The notes under the pieces: model-generated | Database searches by the model: none | What the model was told of the DNA's origin: nothing | Seen by the model: only the letters and a program-made list of their open reading frames with translations | Assembly: GCF_032854445.1 (NCBI RefSeq) | Contig: NC_088295.1 | Location: forward strand, 69,299,249-69,347,057 | Origin: Liolophura sinensis | Lineage: Eukaryota; Mollusca; Polyplacophora; Chitonida; Chitonidae | DNA: 47,809 bases | Reading direction: 5' to 3' | Made by a program: the position numbers and the translations under genes | In this document: positions 1 to 15,100 of the stretch, piece after piece | Layout: every line of letters starts with the position of its first letter | Numbering within the stretch: the first letter of the stretch is position 1

Positions 1-60
1 CTGTTAGTCGTTTCGGTATTCTACTGACCCAAAATTAAATTTCTGCTGTTGGTTTCCCAG

Positions 61-183
61 ACGTTAATGAGTGTGTTCAGGAGAATGGCGGATGTGAGCT
101 GGAGTGTCACAACTCTCCAGGGGGATACATGTGTGATTGCCAAACCGGCTTCTCGTGGGACCAGTTCAGAAGACTATGCAGAC
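61..183 (+). CDS. Exon 1: calcium-binding EGF module
   Basis: Acceptor ttggtttcccag precedes the exon and gtacgt follows. 41 codons, phase 1-1. The module opens with DVNEC, has six cysteines, and carries C-H-N-x5-Y-x-C, an Asn/Tyr pattern like the Asp/Asn hydroxylation site of cbEGF domains. It is the first module seen; earlier exons must lie outside the window because no signal peptide is present. Confidence 0.88.
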
Positions 184-3100
184 GTACGTGAGAATTGTGA
201 AAATATTAATCTGCATTATGCAGTATACATTTATTTACTTATTTATGTATTTAATCAGCGATTAACTCCTCATTCACGATTTAAGGGTGGAGGAAACTGA
301 AGTGCCCGAAATAAACTATCCACCTTCGACAAGCACCAGTATTTTGTAGTATTTCATTAAACATGGCCAGCTGTGTAATGTGAGCCAAAAAAAAAAATTC
401 ATATATGTTTTGTATTACAGCTGTATGTAACTTCGGTTTGCCGGGAGTGTGCCCTAACGACGGAATCTGTTCAGCTCCAAACGTGTGTGAGTGCAAGGAG
501 GGATACCAGGCCGAACTCTGTCAAGGTATGAACTGCAGTCGCAATCCTATCAGTTAAATTACCATATAGTAGTATATGATGTAAAAAACTATAGAGTGGA
601 GAATAAACAAATAGCACCTATGAGCCGCAGTGTAACAGTTTGCAAATGATCACACGTAACCGCTGAAATTCGGCCTCTTGTCAATTTACCTCTGTTAGGT
701 TTTTGCTCTCACTCTTCATAAAAATGTAAGGAGGTGTCAATTCTTTCGATACACGCTAATACAATGGCTATCTCATTCCTCATTTCATTACAAATACAAG
801 TGAGGTCAACCAGGTGTGTTAGGAGACCATCGCATCTCGGCATACACTGTGTAAATCTCACAACGAAAGGCGAAGGCCCCTCAAAAGTAAATATCTTCGT
901 TCAAGACCAAGATCTCCTTGGTCAAGAACGCGAGGTTTTGATTGAGGTAGTGCCTTCGTGCTGTACGAACAGTAAATCGTACATGTATACATGTGTTTAT
1001 TTTGATGTTCCGAAATCTTCGAAGATATCGACCTTGATCAATTCACTCCACGTACTACCCTCACCGTATACCATCCTTTGTTATCCTAGACATTGACGAG
1101 TGTGCGGATGGCGCGGGTGGTTGTTCCTCAGGATGTATTAACCTTCCGGGACAGTATTACTGTGAGGGGTCTCAGCCCGGATATGGCCGACTGCCCGGAC
1201 AAGAAGTGGAGACACGTAAGCCGGGATCCCTTTTTTGATTTTTTTTCGTCGTACTGTATGATAACGGCTTTCAAATTATAGGTTTTTGCTATTCAGTGTT
1301 CAAGATACCTACGTCTTATTAATGGAATATGTGGACATCCTTTGTTCCCATTTACCCTTTCGCGCATTACATTTTCCTACTATGGAATCGCGATGTCTGT
1401 AGGGTGACGTTGGTGTTTTTCTGTATGTTAATAACAAAATCTGCGACTTTCAGCCATCTGTCATGGAGCTCTGCCTGGAAAATGCCCGAGCGGAGGGACG
1501 TGTGCGGCCCCCGATGTTTGCTCCTGTGCATCGGGATATGACGGTCCAGAATGCAAAGGTATCATGAACGATTCCAAAAGAGTAAATGAATCATGTGTTA
1601 TGTGAACTGGCTTCCTTATGAAGAGATAATGGCATTTATGTTATTATTATCATCTTTCCTTTGTTTCCTTTGATTCCATTGTCAAACTGAGAAACAGTGG
1701 ACAATATCAATTAGTTGAAGGAATACAGAATCGACGTTGATTGGCTGACAGTGCGGATAGGGTCTCCTGGGTTAAATCTTGTAGTCTTGGTCACGCATAA
1801 ATAAATGTACCATACTTAAAATTCATCTCAGACAAGGCATAGTCCTGACCTGCCTGTCTGTCACACCAGCCAATCAGAATTAATTCCTTATACCTTTAAT
1901 ATAAATTAGAAATAATTTTGTGTTTATCTTTATATTTTAAGATGTTGACGAATGCACTTCTGGGGCAGCCAACTGTCAAAGAGGTTGCACTAACTTGATA
2001 GGAAGCTACTACTGTCAAGGGGTGCCTGGATATGGGAAAGCACCCGGTGATACTGTTTTCAAACGTAAGAAGAAAGTAAAATTGATCGAATTAGATTTCG
2101 ACGTTCATCTTGTGCTGTCTTAAAACTGAAAATTCAAACAGTGTGCAGATAGAACACATTTGCACCAAACTCTTTTGACTGAATACCTGTGATATATCAG
2201 TACATTTATTATTCTGCAATTCTTACAATCTCTTGTACATGTACGTTGACCATGACAGTTATGTTCATTTGTGCAAGCTTGGATTTTAATGAGTTGATCT
2301 ATTTTGCCTAACAGCGCTGTGCATCAACAACTTACCCGGTCTTTGCGCAAACGGCGGGACATGTGTCAGCCCAGGGATATGCACATGCGCACAAGGATTC
2401 CTGCCTCCAGACTGTATAGGTATGTATTTTACTATTCCATAGTACATATTTCTTCATTGTAGTGACTATCCCTGGGTAGTGTAGTGACATCAGTGTAATG
2501 ACTATCCCTGACTCTTGACTTGTTCTGGACTGATGTTTAGTAGTCCGTTTTCGGTAAAATTTCATCACTACACCTCCCTGTAGCTGATTGTGGTTTTCCG
2601 CAGACCGTAGCAGATATACTGATAAATGCAATGATATACTGACATTCAAAACATGTTTACATCCTTTAGAAATTGTGTACATACGGATATACGGTATAAC
2701 AAAGATATGATTTATCATTTAGCATTTGTCGTTTGCGAACCAGCGATGAAAATGTCGATTGACGCGCGACAGTTTTGAGCTAACCACGCGGTGTTATAAA
2801 TTTTACCTACAATTTGACCCAAAGTAGGTCCAGTACTGGGTAGCTCAATCTGTCTCTCCAGAAAAGCTGGCTAAGTATAAAATGATGGAGGACACTCCTC
2901 TAGAGTCAATGACTGTCAATTACTCATACAGAAATTCGATTTCGTATTTTCAGAAAAAGAGAATGCCTGTGCTGCATGCCATTCAACAACGTGTTTTAAC
3001 TTTGTGGGACCGGTAGGGTGCAGATGCACCGATAACTTTGAACAAGTCACTGAAGGTAAGCTCAATTCATGATAAGATAAAGTTCTTAGTCTTAGTTTAC

Positions 3101-6100
3101 GGAAACTTAACAATAAAGGATGTCCCTGGTCAATAATTCAAAGACTAATTACCAAAACAACGTTCACCAGAAACCAGCAAGAAACTATGAAAGTATATAG
3201 AGTAAGAAATTGTGAAATTACGATTGATGAATGCCAGTGAGAGAGAGACTCATTGGTTTTCAGTGATGCCAGAAAGATGCATTCAGTGCCCAGATTGAGT
3301 GATTGTTTTATAAGAAAGTTCAGCTTATCTAAACTGAGATAACTTATTATCTAATCATCTCATTTACTTCTCCTTCAAGTTTGTGAATTGTCAAGCAAGT
3401 GATAAGTAAATATCGCCCAAGAAGAAATTTGTGTTAATAACAAACCTCAACGCAGATTTTTTCACATCCATTGATATCATAACGTTAATGCATCGACCGC
3501 TATGAGTGGGTGTTATTGAAGAAATGAGATTGAAAACGAAATAAAGTACCGCGTGAAGATTTTTGACTGGAAACCCACATATTACATTGTATATTTTCAG
3601 GAATGTGTGCCAATCGACGGTCATGTTCCTGCGCTATCAAGACAGACTGTGTATCGCCAACACTCTGTAGCTGCGCACCCGGTTACGAAGGTGTTGATTG
3701 CACAGGTAGGAATGGGATTTATGCACGTCTTATATTAACATTTCTGTAAAGCGAACATATAATGACTTTACCTTTGACTTTAAAAATACATTTTTCAGCT
3801 ATGATACATTTTGCATTATACCGAATGCAAATTCATACGTGGACCGAAAAGGTTTGTTTTCCTGCAAACTGGACTTTCATTTGGTTATACCATGCAGTAG
3901 AGGCTTTGCGGCTAGCATTTTATGAGATAGTACATGCTCAGTGAAATTAATTATCACAGTGTTCAGTTATTTGACGAGCACCTAACCCGTTAATACGTAA
4001 AGTAAAAGTTGTCTTTGTTTTAGATATTGACGAGTGTCAGACTAACAATGGTGATTGCCCAACGGGCTGCGTTAACATACCTGGAAGTTACTACTGTCAG
4101 GCGGAGAGACCTGGATATGGGATGTTACCTGGGCAAAATGAATCCAAACGTACGTTATATCCATCTCAATCATTAAATCCCTGCATAATTGTCATACATG
4201 TGTGACGGGCACAAACGGCATGGGAGCCATTACGCTTAACCTATGTAAATGTATGAATGAGGTTGAGCTTGGTCGGTTTTTCAGTTGCCTGGTTAGGGCG
4301 ATGGATTACTTGAGTTTCCTCTGACAACCGCCCTGTACTTAAAAACTCTTTGAGTACGGCAATCGACACCATTTAAATAAATTAATAAAGATTCCGCTTG
4401 TCGGTTATATACATCTAATAACTGTTCCTGTTTTTAAGAGAAGGGTCCAAAACTGTAATCTATTGTTCCTTTGACCCTAAACACTCCAGTTTCCACTACT
4501 CTTCACTCAAGAAGTTAATCCGTTAAATTTATTAGTGTCTGTTATCTGTGTGATGCTAGAATGTATTCTGTTATTGCAGCAGATTCTTCTGTTAAATATA
4601 ACGCTTATATTCTATTAATTCAACATAGCCATTCTATTAACAGGATATTATGTTGAATATGACACGATATTGTGTTACACTAATAAATACATTAAATAAA
4701 TGAATAAATAAATAAGTAAATAAATAAATAAAATACTGCTTCTGTGTGCAATGTAGGCCTATTGCATTTTATACATAGTGATGTTTGTGGAGCCTTGGGA
4801 TAAAATTCACATTTTGCAGCAAATGAAACATACATATAATACTAATAATATGTACACGTAGGTAAGAAACAATCATCACTTTACCACAAGCCTGTTGCCA
4901 GGGAGATAGTCAGCATTCATGATATTCGAACTAGATTCTTAAAGTAAAGTTTCAGTTGAAACGGATACAAGCATTATTTCAATGTGACTTGTAGTGCCCA
5001 ATCGTCTGCTTAGGTAAAACTGTTATAAGCAAATGATCAAAGTTTCTGAAAAATTTGTCAGTATTAGCCAAGAGTGTTATACTTATTGCAAAACCTACGA
5101 AATTTTATTATAATGTGTATTTTATAAAGTTGTATGGGTGTGTGTTGTATTACTGTCATACTCTCCCTCTCCCCAAACCTGCAGCCGTGTGCTTCAAAAC
5201 AGCCCCTGGGTTCTGTCCCAACGGTGGGGAGTGCACTGAGCCAGACGTATGCACCTGTCCCAAGGGATACCAAGTACCAGACTGCTCAGGTAAGTATGTG
5301 TTGTTTTGGAACAACTGCTTAAAAATATTAACAAGAAAGATATCAAGAGTTCCCAGAAAAATAAAGATGACAAACATTGACCTCTTAGATACATGATGAA
5401 AATGATCTTTATCTTACAGAATTTTATGAATATAGTAGGATGTGGGGCCGAAATATTGAAATTATATCTCACCAGTCTGTGAACTGTAAATATACACAAC
5501 CGTTTTGTAGATGAAGACGAATGTGTGTCAAACACACACATGTGTCAATCAGGCTGTAAAAACGTCATCGGCTCCTACAGGTGTGACTGTCCAGAGGATT
5601 ACAGTTGGGATGATGAGGATAAAACCTGTAAAGGTGGGTATATATTTGCTGATCATACAGGCGTCAGTGTCCAAATGATTGAGACGGGGATGACAAGGTT
5701 AAAACCTGTAAGGGTGAGTGTATATTGCCCACCCCTACAGGCTTCTGTCAGCAGGATTACAGCTGCGATGATGAGGAGAAAACGTGTCAAGGTGAGTATA
5801 TATCGTCCGCTCCTACAGATGCCACTGTATAAAGGATTACAGCTGGGATGATGAGGATAAAACATGTAAAGGTGGGTATATATTGTCCGCTCCTACAGGC
5901 ACGACTGTCCAGACAATTACAGCTCGGACCATAAGGAAGCCTGTAGAGGTGAGTATTTATTGTCGGCTCCTACAGGTATGAGTGTCCAGAGGATTACACC
6001 AGGAATGGTGAGGATAAAACTTGTAAATGTGGGTATATATTAGTATCAAACACCTCACACACGTGCGTACGTTTCCCTACTAATAGTTCAGAGTAGTCCT

Positions 6101-9100
6101 TCAGAATGGATGGGCGACATAGCAGGAAAAAGTTTTTGTCTGACGATTTTTTAACCTTTAACTGTGACCTTTTTTATATTCAAGAAATTTTGGACACACC
6201 AACGGTAAAAGCTTGTCTTTGGAGAATATATATTTAATTATACATATTTATTGTGTGTCAAGAAGAAACGTGTTCCACATAATACCAGTTGGTAGCAAAC
6301 CAAAATTTGACGGTGCTGCATTTTTGTGTTTAGCGTCGTGCTTCGGTCAACCGCCGGGCACCTGTGCCCACGGGGGAACGTGCCTGAGACCTTGGGTGTG
6401 TGAGTGTAAACCAGGCTTTGCCACACCAGACTGTTCAGGTATGTCACGTGATCAACAGGATGTCAACTTTACTGTATTTCATGGCAGTCTGGAATTCTAA
6501 ATAACCTTGTTAGATTTCCGTGAATGGCCTTCACTACATTTATTTTCGATTTTCATGCCATTTTATCGTCGTGGTGGACATGCAGAATATATAACCAGAA
6601 AGTGAGCCTTAGAAGCTTAAATATAGCACATATCTTAGTAGTGCATATACATCGAAGCCTGCATTCATTATTAGAGATCTATATATGGATAGGGGGGCCT
6701 TTGTGGCGCAGTTGTTTAGCGTTCTCTGGGTCGTGGGTTTCCGCCTTGCTCTGTCCATTTTTCTCCCACCATAATGCTGGGAGCCGTAGTATAAGTGAAA
6801 TATTCTTGAGTTCGGTGTAAAACATCAATCAAATAAATAAATATACGGATCTGTTTACCTGTTATCTGTTTTCAGATATCGACGAATGTGCCGTTAATAA
6901 TGGTAACTGTGATCAGACATGTTGGAACACGATCGGAGGATATCACTGCGAGTGCCTCAGTGACCATGGGTGGCACGTGACATCCGGGTCATGTAAACGT
7001 GAGTACCACGGTTTACCGTTATCCATCACGAAGCTTCTTCGTGTTGTGGAGAATGTTTGCATCCGAAATTATCCCGAATAATCATGTAACTGGCAAAATC
7101 TGCCAGTCTGTAAGTTATTATTTGGGTCCAACTATACTCCACTCTTTACATTTGCTTTGCCTTTTAACAATTGTAACACTTTCTTCTGTTTCATGTCAGC
7201 TATTTGTATGGACAACCCGGCAGGAGAATGTCCAAATGGTGGAGAGTGTATATCTCCAGACACTTGTAAATGTAAGGAAGGTTACCGTCGACCGGACTGC
7301 ACAGGTCTGTTCTGCTGGTTATGTCATCAGTAAAGTACAACTTTTAATACGAAATGTCACAATGTCAACTCAATTGCACATTGAATGACGTTTCCACGTA
7401 ATTGCATTTAACACGAAATACTACAGGAAAATGATACCCCTAACAAGTAACTGTATTTTTTTTAAAGAAAACAGTCATAAAAAACTTGTAAATCGAATGT
7501 GTCTGTTTTACTTATAATCTTAAACTACATGCGCTTTCGCCATCTATAGAATTCTCAGTATATTCGACTAAGTGATTTGACTTTTATAGTGAGCTTTCAA
7601 GTCTAGTATTCTCTGAAAAAAAGGATGTGAAGTTGTATGCTATGTATGGGCTTATTGCGTTCCCTTGCGATACTGTGAACGTAGAAAATATTTTCCTTGA
7701 GTTTTGTGGTAAAAATAGGGAAAAACTATTATTATTTCTGACAGGGAAAGCATATTCCTTGCATCTTTCGAGGGAGTTTTATTTGGTGAGTTTTTATGTG
7801 TCTGACTTTCTAGATATCGACGAATGCGCAGCTGACCCTGATATATGTGAGATCGAATGTAAGAATATCAAAGGGTCTTACTACTGCACAGACGGAAATG
7901 GCTATGGGGTAGTGCAAGGGACCGGCGAGAAAATAAGTAAGTTTTCCTACTGCAACGTGTGCTACAAAAAGAACCAACATGTTTTCAGAGTGAGGAATCA
8001 TGAAACAAACTGATTTGGTCATGAAAAGCGCTCAAACGATATCATTTTTAGAATGATCAAATGAAAACGACATCAGATGTGTTATATATTATCCAGATTA
8101 GTAAAGTCTATGCATCGAAGCAAACACTTGTATACCAAGATGGACGTTCCAGGTCAATAATTACACAGTAACTTCTCAAAGCGACACAAACTACCAGAGA
8201 ACTAAGAAAGTGTATAAAGTACGATAATAGGATCGAAACAGTCAACACTTTTCAATGATGCTGGAAAGACGCAAGGTATGTTCTAGGGGACTGAGTGAAA
8301 TCAGTATTCAAATCGTGTACCATGATAAAATATAAGTTTTCGATAACAAAATATGTATCTCAGTTGCGTTTTGATTGCAACAGTTCATGTATCCACGATA
8401 AATATACAGCCCCTAAAGCCCCGGGTTAAGCGGAATTAGACATGATCATGAAACAGAGTGCCGGAGATTCTGGGCACTCTGATGGAATAACCTTGACACG
8501 CTAGTTTTTGCAGTGAGAATTTGTGATGTTATTTTAAATCGTCACATAACATGTACACAAGATTTTGAAAATACTGCACGGGGAGATATGTACGCGCCAT
8601 ATGTAGGACCCTTTGGTTGAAATTGAAACTATCCCTCTAGTCGTACAGTCTGTGAGACAGGAAAACGTTTTGGTCTTTGTACAAACATAGATCCAGATAA
8701 GGGCGTCTGTGGTTTCCTTTAAATCCAGCGACATTTTAAACGTATACCCCGTTACGAGTGGTTGTGATGCGCGTTTGCTGTTTATATTTTTCTGTGGTCA
8801 ACAGAAATAGGGTTCTATAGAACCCTGTATTGTTTGGTCTTCAAAATTACCAGTAGGCCTGATATATCGCATTTTTGCCGGATGTTCTCCCACTGTAGCC
8901 CTGTACTCTCCTGTCTGTCGTGGTCTGTGTATCTTTGCCAGGTCTTTGCTATTTGCTCCCACCGGGTATTTGTCCCAATGACGGCACCTGCATTGAGCCG
9001 GAAAAGTGTGAGTGTAAGCATGGCTTCATGCCTCCAGACTGCCAAGGTAAGTGTCTCAGACATGGATTTATTTCTTAAACAGATTTTAATTGCTGTTCAT

Positions 9101-12100
9101 GTCATGGTGAATGGGTGTTATGTCGTACCTACTGTGTACTTGTATAAACTGTCATGCCCCACATATGAAACAGTGGTCGAAATAATTAAAATTAGTCTTG
9201 ATTATAATAGATCAAAGATCGCAATAATATCCACTCCATACTGCTTTAGGCTCATAGTGGTGCGTGGGTTCAGTGATAATAACAAAGAGGTCCAGGCATC
9301 ACCGTGTAAATTAAAAATTTTTACACTTACCTGGTGATGCCTCGACGTAGTGATTAGTATCTACCTCATCACTCTGACCGAGGTTCATTATTTCTTTGTC
9401 TTCGTCGTCATTGTTACAGTTTTGTTAGTTTTTAACTCGACCATTGTTGTATTTGTTGAAGGTTCTATGAACTGCAAAAAGGTCGATGTATAAAGATGTG
9501 GACTTAACTGTGTATTTTGCCGTTACTAGCCGTGTCAGATGTGAAACATAAATATTTTCTCGAATTATCTGTTACTTCAGCAATAATCGAAGCTACAAAA
9601 ACTATCGTGTTAGACCTACTGATACAACTTTTACAGATAAGAACGAGTGTATAGAGGATAACGGAGGGTGTGAAGAGGCATGTCATAACACTAAGGGATC
9701 ATTCTACTGTGAATGTAGACGAGGTTTTGGGTGGAGCGAGAAGGAAATGGCCTGCAAACGTAAGACATTAAATGTGCTATATATTGTTAACCGTTTGTAA
9801 AAAGAAGACGTTTCCTGTCTTTCGGAACTTGAAAGAGATGCCAAGCTGAACTTATTTATAAGGCATGAAATCATAGCAATTTAGAGGAGAATCGGACCAC
9901 AGGGTATAGCTGAAGTTTTGTGTAGTTATGATTCAGAGTTGTTCTGATATTCTTAGACTGGATAAAGGCGATATAGGATGAATAAAATATGACTCAGAGG
10001 TACCAGGGACTTGAGTGTATATCTACACAAGTTTTTGTATCTCACTATTATTAAAACGGACAGATCTTTATCAATGTGCAAATAATGCGCTTAAAGATGT
10101 TTTGTAAAAGCATTTTCATCACTGTTTTCAACAATACGAGATGAAAGATGAAATGGAAATGTATGTTTTATAGCAAATTAAAGTAATTTCTCTTTTGAAC
10201 GTAGCGCCAAAGTATATACAAATCTGTTTGTCCTTCAGCGGTTTGCTTTGGTCTGCCACCTGGTTTATGTCCTAACGGTGGGGATTGTTTAGAGGTTGGT
10301 GTGTGTACCTGCCGAGAAGGCTTCAAAAAACCAGACTGTTCCGGTAAGTGTTCTCCACTACACTTTTAAAATGACTTTTCCTGTCGGTGTATGAAACGAG
10401 CCGCGTTTTAGTTAGAATTTGATGTTGTAGAAGCCATTTTTAGAATGCTACAAATAAACAAACTTTTTGGCGACATCTTTTCACAGATTGAGAAAAAGTC
10501 CATGTACCCATGTGAAAACAAGTAGTTACACGGTTTTTCTTTACGGAGAAATTTCAGCTCTACAGAACTGGAAAAACACTTGGCAGCTGTTTTTTTATGT
10601 CCAAGATGGAAATAGACTCTAAACTTATGTTACAGTATAATTACTTATAATACCAAGTCACAACATTAGTTAACATTTTTATGAACTTTGTCGCAGACAT
10701 TGACGAATGCTCGACGGGAGATAATGTGTGTGAGGCAGGTTGCCATAACAACCACGGGTCTTACAGTTGTGACTGTCCAGAGGGTTACCACTGGAAAGCG
10801 GCCGAGAAAAAATGTCTGCGTACGTATTAGTGTAGGCAATTTCTACTGAATCCGTACATGAAAGCAGGTATTTTTACGTGGCCTTGACCAATGTCTTTGT
10901 GTTCGATCTGTTATGGATAGGCCTATATTTACTGTCAAAAAGGCTATTAGAACTTGCCCCAAGCGGAAAATGAAATGTAACATTGCCTTGCCATATAGCG
11001 TTTAATTCGTGAATATAGAAATACTTTCAGGAAGACGAAATTTGGAGTCACTGTATCACTCTGTTCATCATTTGAGTTAATCAGGCGTCGATTTCATTCG
11101 CAGCCATTTGTTTCGGCTTGATCGGAACCTGTCTAAACAATGGAATTTGTAGAGAGCCGGGAGTGTGTGAGTGCAAGGAGGGTTTTGCTCAACCCAGGTG
11201 TACTGGTAAGTTCTTGTGCTCACCTGTATATACTGAAAAGCTAACGAAGCTGTAGGCTGCTATAGAAAGCTTAACATTTCGGTGGAAGCGATCAGTAATT
11301 TGTAACTGTCTTCCGTAAATTATCATAAACAATCAAGGAGCTCTGTATCCAAAGCACTGAAGGTTATATGATGGGTAATAGTTTTAATGACTTTATAAAT
11401 GACAACTAATTAACTATCCGATAACTTAACAAATTAGTCTGTAGAAAACCTTAGAAATGCAAACACAGATAATTCGAAAACATTAATGACGTGAAATACA
11501 CATTGTATTACATTGTCTGTTACATGCGTAACAGACAATAAAATGTGAGGGATGAAGATGACCCTAATTGGGGTGAATGGTTAACTCAAACAAATTCACT
11601 CTGTCTGGTAACACTAGCTTGGGTAAACATACAGAAAAAAAAAACACCTGTCAAGCAGCCCCATAGACTCTAGCACTGTCCTTTGGCTTTACACACAGAC
11701 CATTACTGTATATTTAAATATTGTTTTGCAAGTGTTTTGAAATGGGCTGCTTGACGTTTCACCATAATAACCCGCCACAATATTAATGAATAAAAATACA
11801 ATCAAGTACTGGGTCAAACGAATCACTCAGCATTGACTATCCAGTCGTATCCAGTGTACGTTCATCGACAACTGCCGGTATTACGCTGAACACATGGTCC
11901 TGTGCATGTATTTCAATTTCATGGCTGAGCAGGTGTCGAATGCTTAAGCAACAAAACTTACTTTGGCCTGATATGATGAATGTACAAATGGCGCACTAAA
12001 GGGCAATAATCACAAAGGGAAGTTAACCAGGAAAGGGAGATAACACTGAATAACCTCATGGCTCGTAAAGCTGTATAATACATTTTAATGGTAAAATTTA

Positions 12101-15100
12101 TGGTTTATTGTTGTAGTCTTGATTTCCCGAATAGGTCGTATTATGCTCCCGAAACAATGTAAGATAACTACCGGGTATGATTTAGAAGAGCGTGCCCAGA
12201 AGCCAAGCGGTTCACTTGGTGATGGGTTGACAACGAAATAAAAGGATAACAAACAGTTTACAGAAGTGCAATGTATGCTTGAGGCACAGCGTCCTTACAC
12301 AGAGTACTACTCCGTAGATATCTACGTCTACTATCTGTGTTAATCATTTGTAGTCTAAATAAATGGTTTATATCGTTGTGAACACAGATATTTCCATGCC
12401 AATAATTTTTTTCATAGAAATGTTGTTGATTTTTAAACGAACGACTATTTTTGGAAAACGTAGAAAATATTGATATATCTGTCACATGTTGAAATGTCAA
12501 AGTCTTATGAATACTGTTGAACATAATACGTTTATTATCCTCGTATTAAGCACCACAGAGTTTTGTCATTTGTACATTTTGCATAATCTATGAACTCTTT
12601 TGAATTATTGTTCTCTCGTGTTGTCAGATGTAGACGAATGCGCTGTGAACAACGGTGGGTGTGAGCGAGCCTGCACCAATCTGCTGGGCTCCTATCAGTG
12701 TTCTTGTATCAAAGGCTATCAGTATGACGATACAACCAAGACGTGCCGAGGTATTACTCACATATCCATCCACTAAATCAAACGGATAACGCAGATACTT
12801 GCAACGAAACACTTATTGTTTTATGTATTAATTTACGATACACTCGGGGCTTAATATTTAATTACAACTATCGGCTTTAGATAACGGTATCTCCAAATAA
12901 TGGTTTAGTAACCGTGAAATGCAATGACCGATAAGATTACGCTGACGAAAGGGATGCTATTTTTTAATACAAGCATGGTTGTGATTAATGCCTTTGGCTT
13001 TGATGGCCCTCTACAATTATGCTGTTTATTAATTAAGGAAATATATTACCATCAACAGAATCATATTCTTTGATTATGTGGAAATACTTATCACATGGAA
13101 GATATAAAATGACACATGGCATGTATACTTTCAGGTTAAAAACCCTGTTCAGTTTCTCAGGGAATTTATTAATTACTTTATCCAGGTATTTGTGGAAATA
13201 ACCATCCAGGAACCTGTCCCAATGGCGGCACATGTGTTGCTCCGGAGCAATGTCATTGTTTACCTGGGTTTGATCCAGACACATCCTGTTCAGGTTAATT
13301 GTTCTGTGTTTGATTAATGCTTCCTTGTTTATGAGTCCATTCAAAGATAATCCGAAATTCTATTATTTAGATGTTTGAATAAAAGTTGACAAGATGATAA
13401 TGGGACTGCAAATATGGCAAACGCTGAGTTATCTATGAAATAGTTGGTTTCCGAACAAGACGAAGTCACAAGTGCATCGCACATACAAGCAATTACATAG
13501 TTATTTTGCTGTTATCGAAGATCATAGAGGCCTTTGTATTTGATTCTAACTCTGGCTAGATTGGCTACGGCTTTGCTTTACAGAATGTTTTGTCTGGTGT
13601 TCGTCCAGTTGAGTATGTATTTTTCCCCCTAAAAGAAGTGACCGCTGTTGTGTGAATGAAGTACCGTCTAAGATGGCGTCAACACATATGTGATAAAAAT
13701 ATACACACGTTGAGAGTGAAAAAACGAAAGCACTTTTTTGACTTTATTAGTCCTGTTTGAATTTTGGCTACAAAATCTCTAGAAGAAGCTTTGATGTGAA
13801 ATCAAGCGTCACACATTATGAATTCCCGCCCATAGTATAAAAAAGGTTGATTGTAGGAACAAAATAACTGCAGACTTTCAAAGCAACCTGAACCATGTTA
13901 TTGAGATGTTATTTCCCTCTCAGCATGGACACATTAAATAACTTTTTCTTCATTACGTGCAGATATCGATGAATGTAAGGAAGCAGATAAGTGCACATCA
14001 GGCGCATGCGTGAACATCATGGGGTCTTACTACTGTGAATGTGAACAGGCTGGATTTGGGAAAGGACCAACTGACACTCGATGTAAACGTGAGTATACTG
14101 CAGCTTGTGAACGGGAACGTTTCCTCTGTGATCCATACAACAAACGTTCGATTCTATAAAGTAGTTGCGTTTCTTTGAGTAACATAGAAAAATCATATAT
14201 TTATAGCATGAGTTATATATAATAATAAAAAACACTTAGTCTACCACCGTTTCTTTGCAGGCTTCTAGTCACATAATTAATCCCATGTTAATAGAGCTGG
14301 TTATCTGTTAAAGGGAAGCGTTGCCAGCCGTATTGATATCAATATATCATAAGATTATGACTGTTTATTCGACCCGGTGAAATGTGACTTGTTTTAGGCT
14401 TAAAATTATCATGCTGCAGTTCAAGTAATGCTTCACCCTGTTACGCTGTAAATTTTGCAGCCTTGTGCTTATCCAGCTCCCCGGGCCAGTGCCCTAATGG
14501 AGGCACCTGTGACTCTCCCGGGACATGTAGCTGTGCTGAGGGTTACGAGGGAGCTGAATGTTCAGGTAAATCAAAGACAGGACTTAGGTGTAGTAGGCTT
14601 CTATGATGGCCAAGAATTGTGGCAAACACTATGAACATTGTCTGACAATATCCTTTGTCTAATTTATACATAAATATAAGCATTTTAATTTATTTTAGTC
14701 AAGTTTTTCTCAGCACAAAGTTTCCAAAACTAATTTTCTGTATAAAATTTCATATACAGATTAAGGGGTGGTCATTTAAGCCTAATAGATCCCTCAAACT
14801 GCCCCTTTTATTGTTTTCAGGTTACTGTTTATTATGATGGGATGACAACACAGCATATAGCAATTCTACACCAGTGACCTCTAATATACTGCCATTAATA
14901 TCACTGACTTTTTTAGCCATGCTGGTAGGATAAAAGGGCTGCATCAGTCGCTACTATTTAAGCATGTATATGTTAGAATAAAATTTTAAATGCGGTAGAC
15001 TGACAAGGTGCCGGATTTCACAGGTTATATGATCATGTGCCAGCTACCACGTTGTCATCGCTCCTCTACTTTTACTCTCCATGCTGTAAATCTTTTACAT

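Noticed and set aside
5661-5713. First array unit as a real exon
   Set aside because: At 53 bases it would shift the frame, and the cysteines of the source half-exon are largely lost.
8834-9337. 167-codon open frame on the + strand
   Set aside because: It reads exon 16 in the wrong frame and continues into the intron; the true phase is set by the neighbouring exons and the cysteine pattern.
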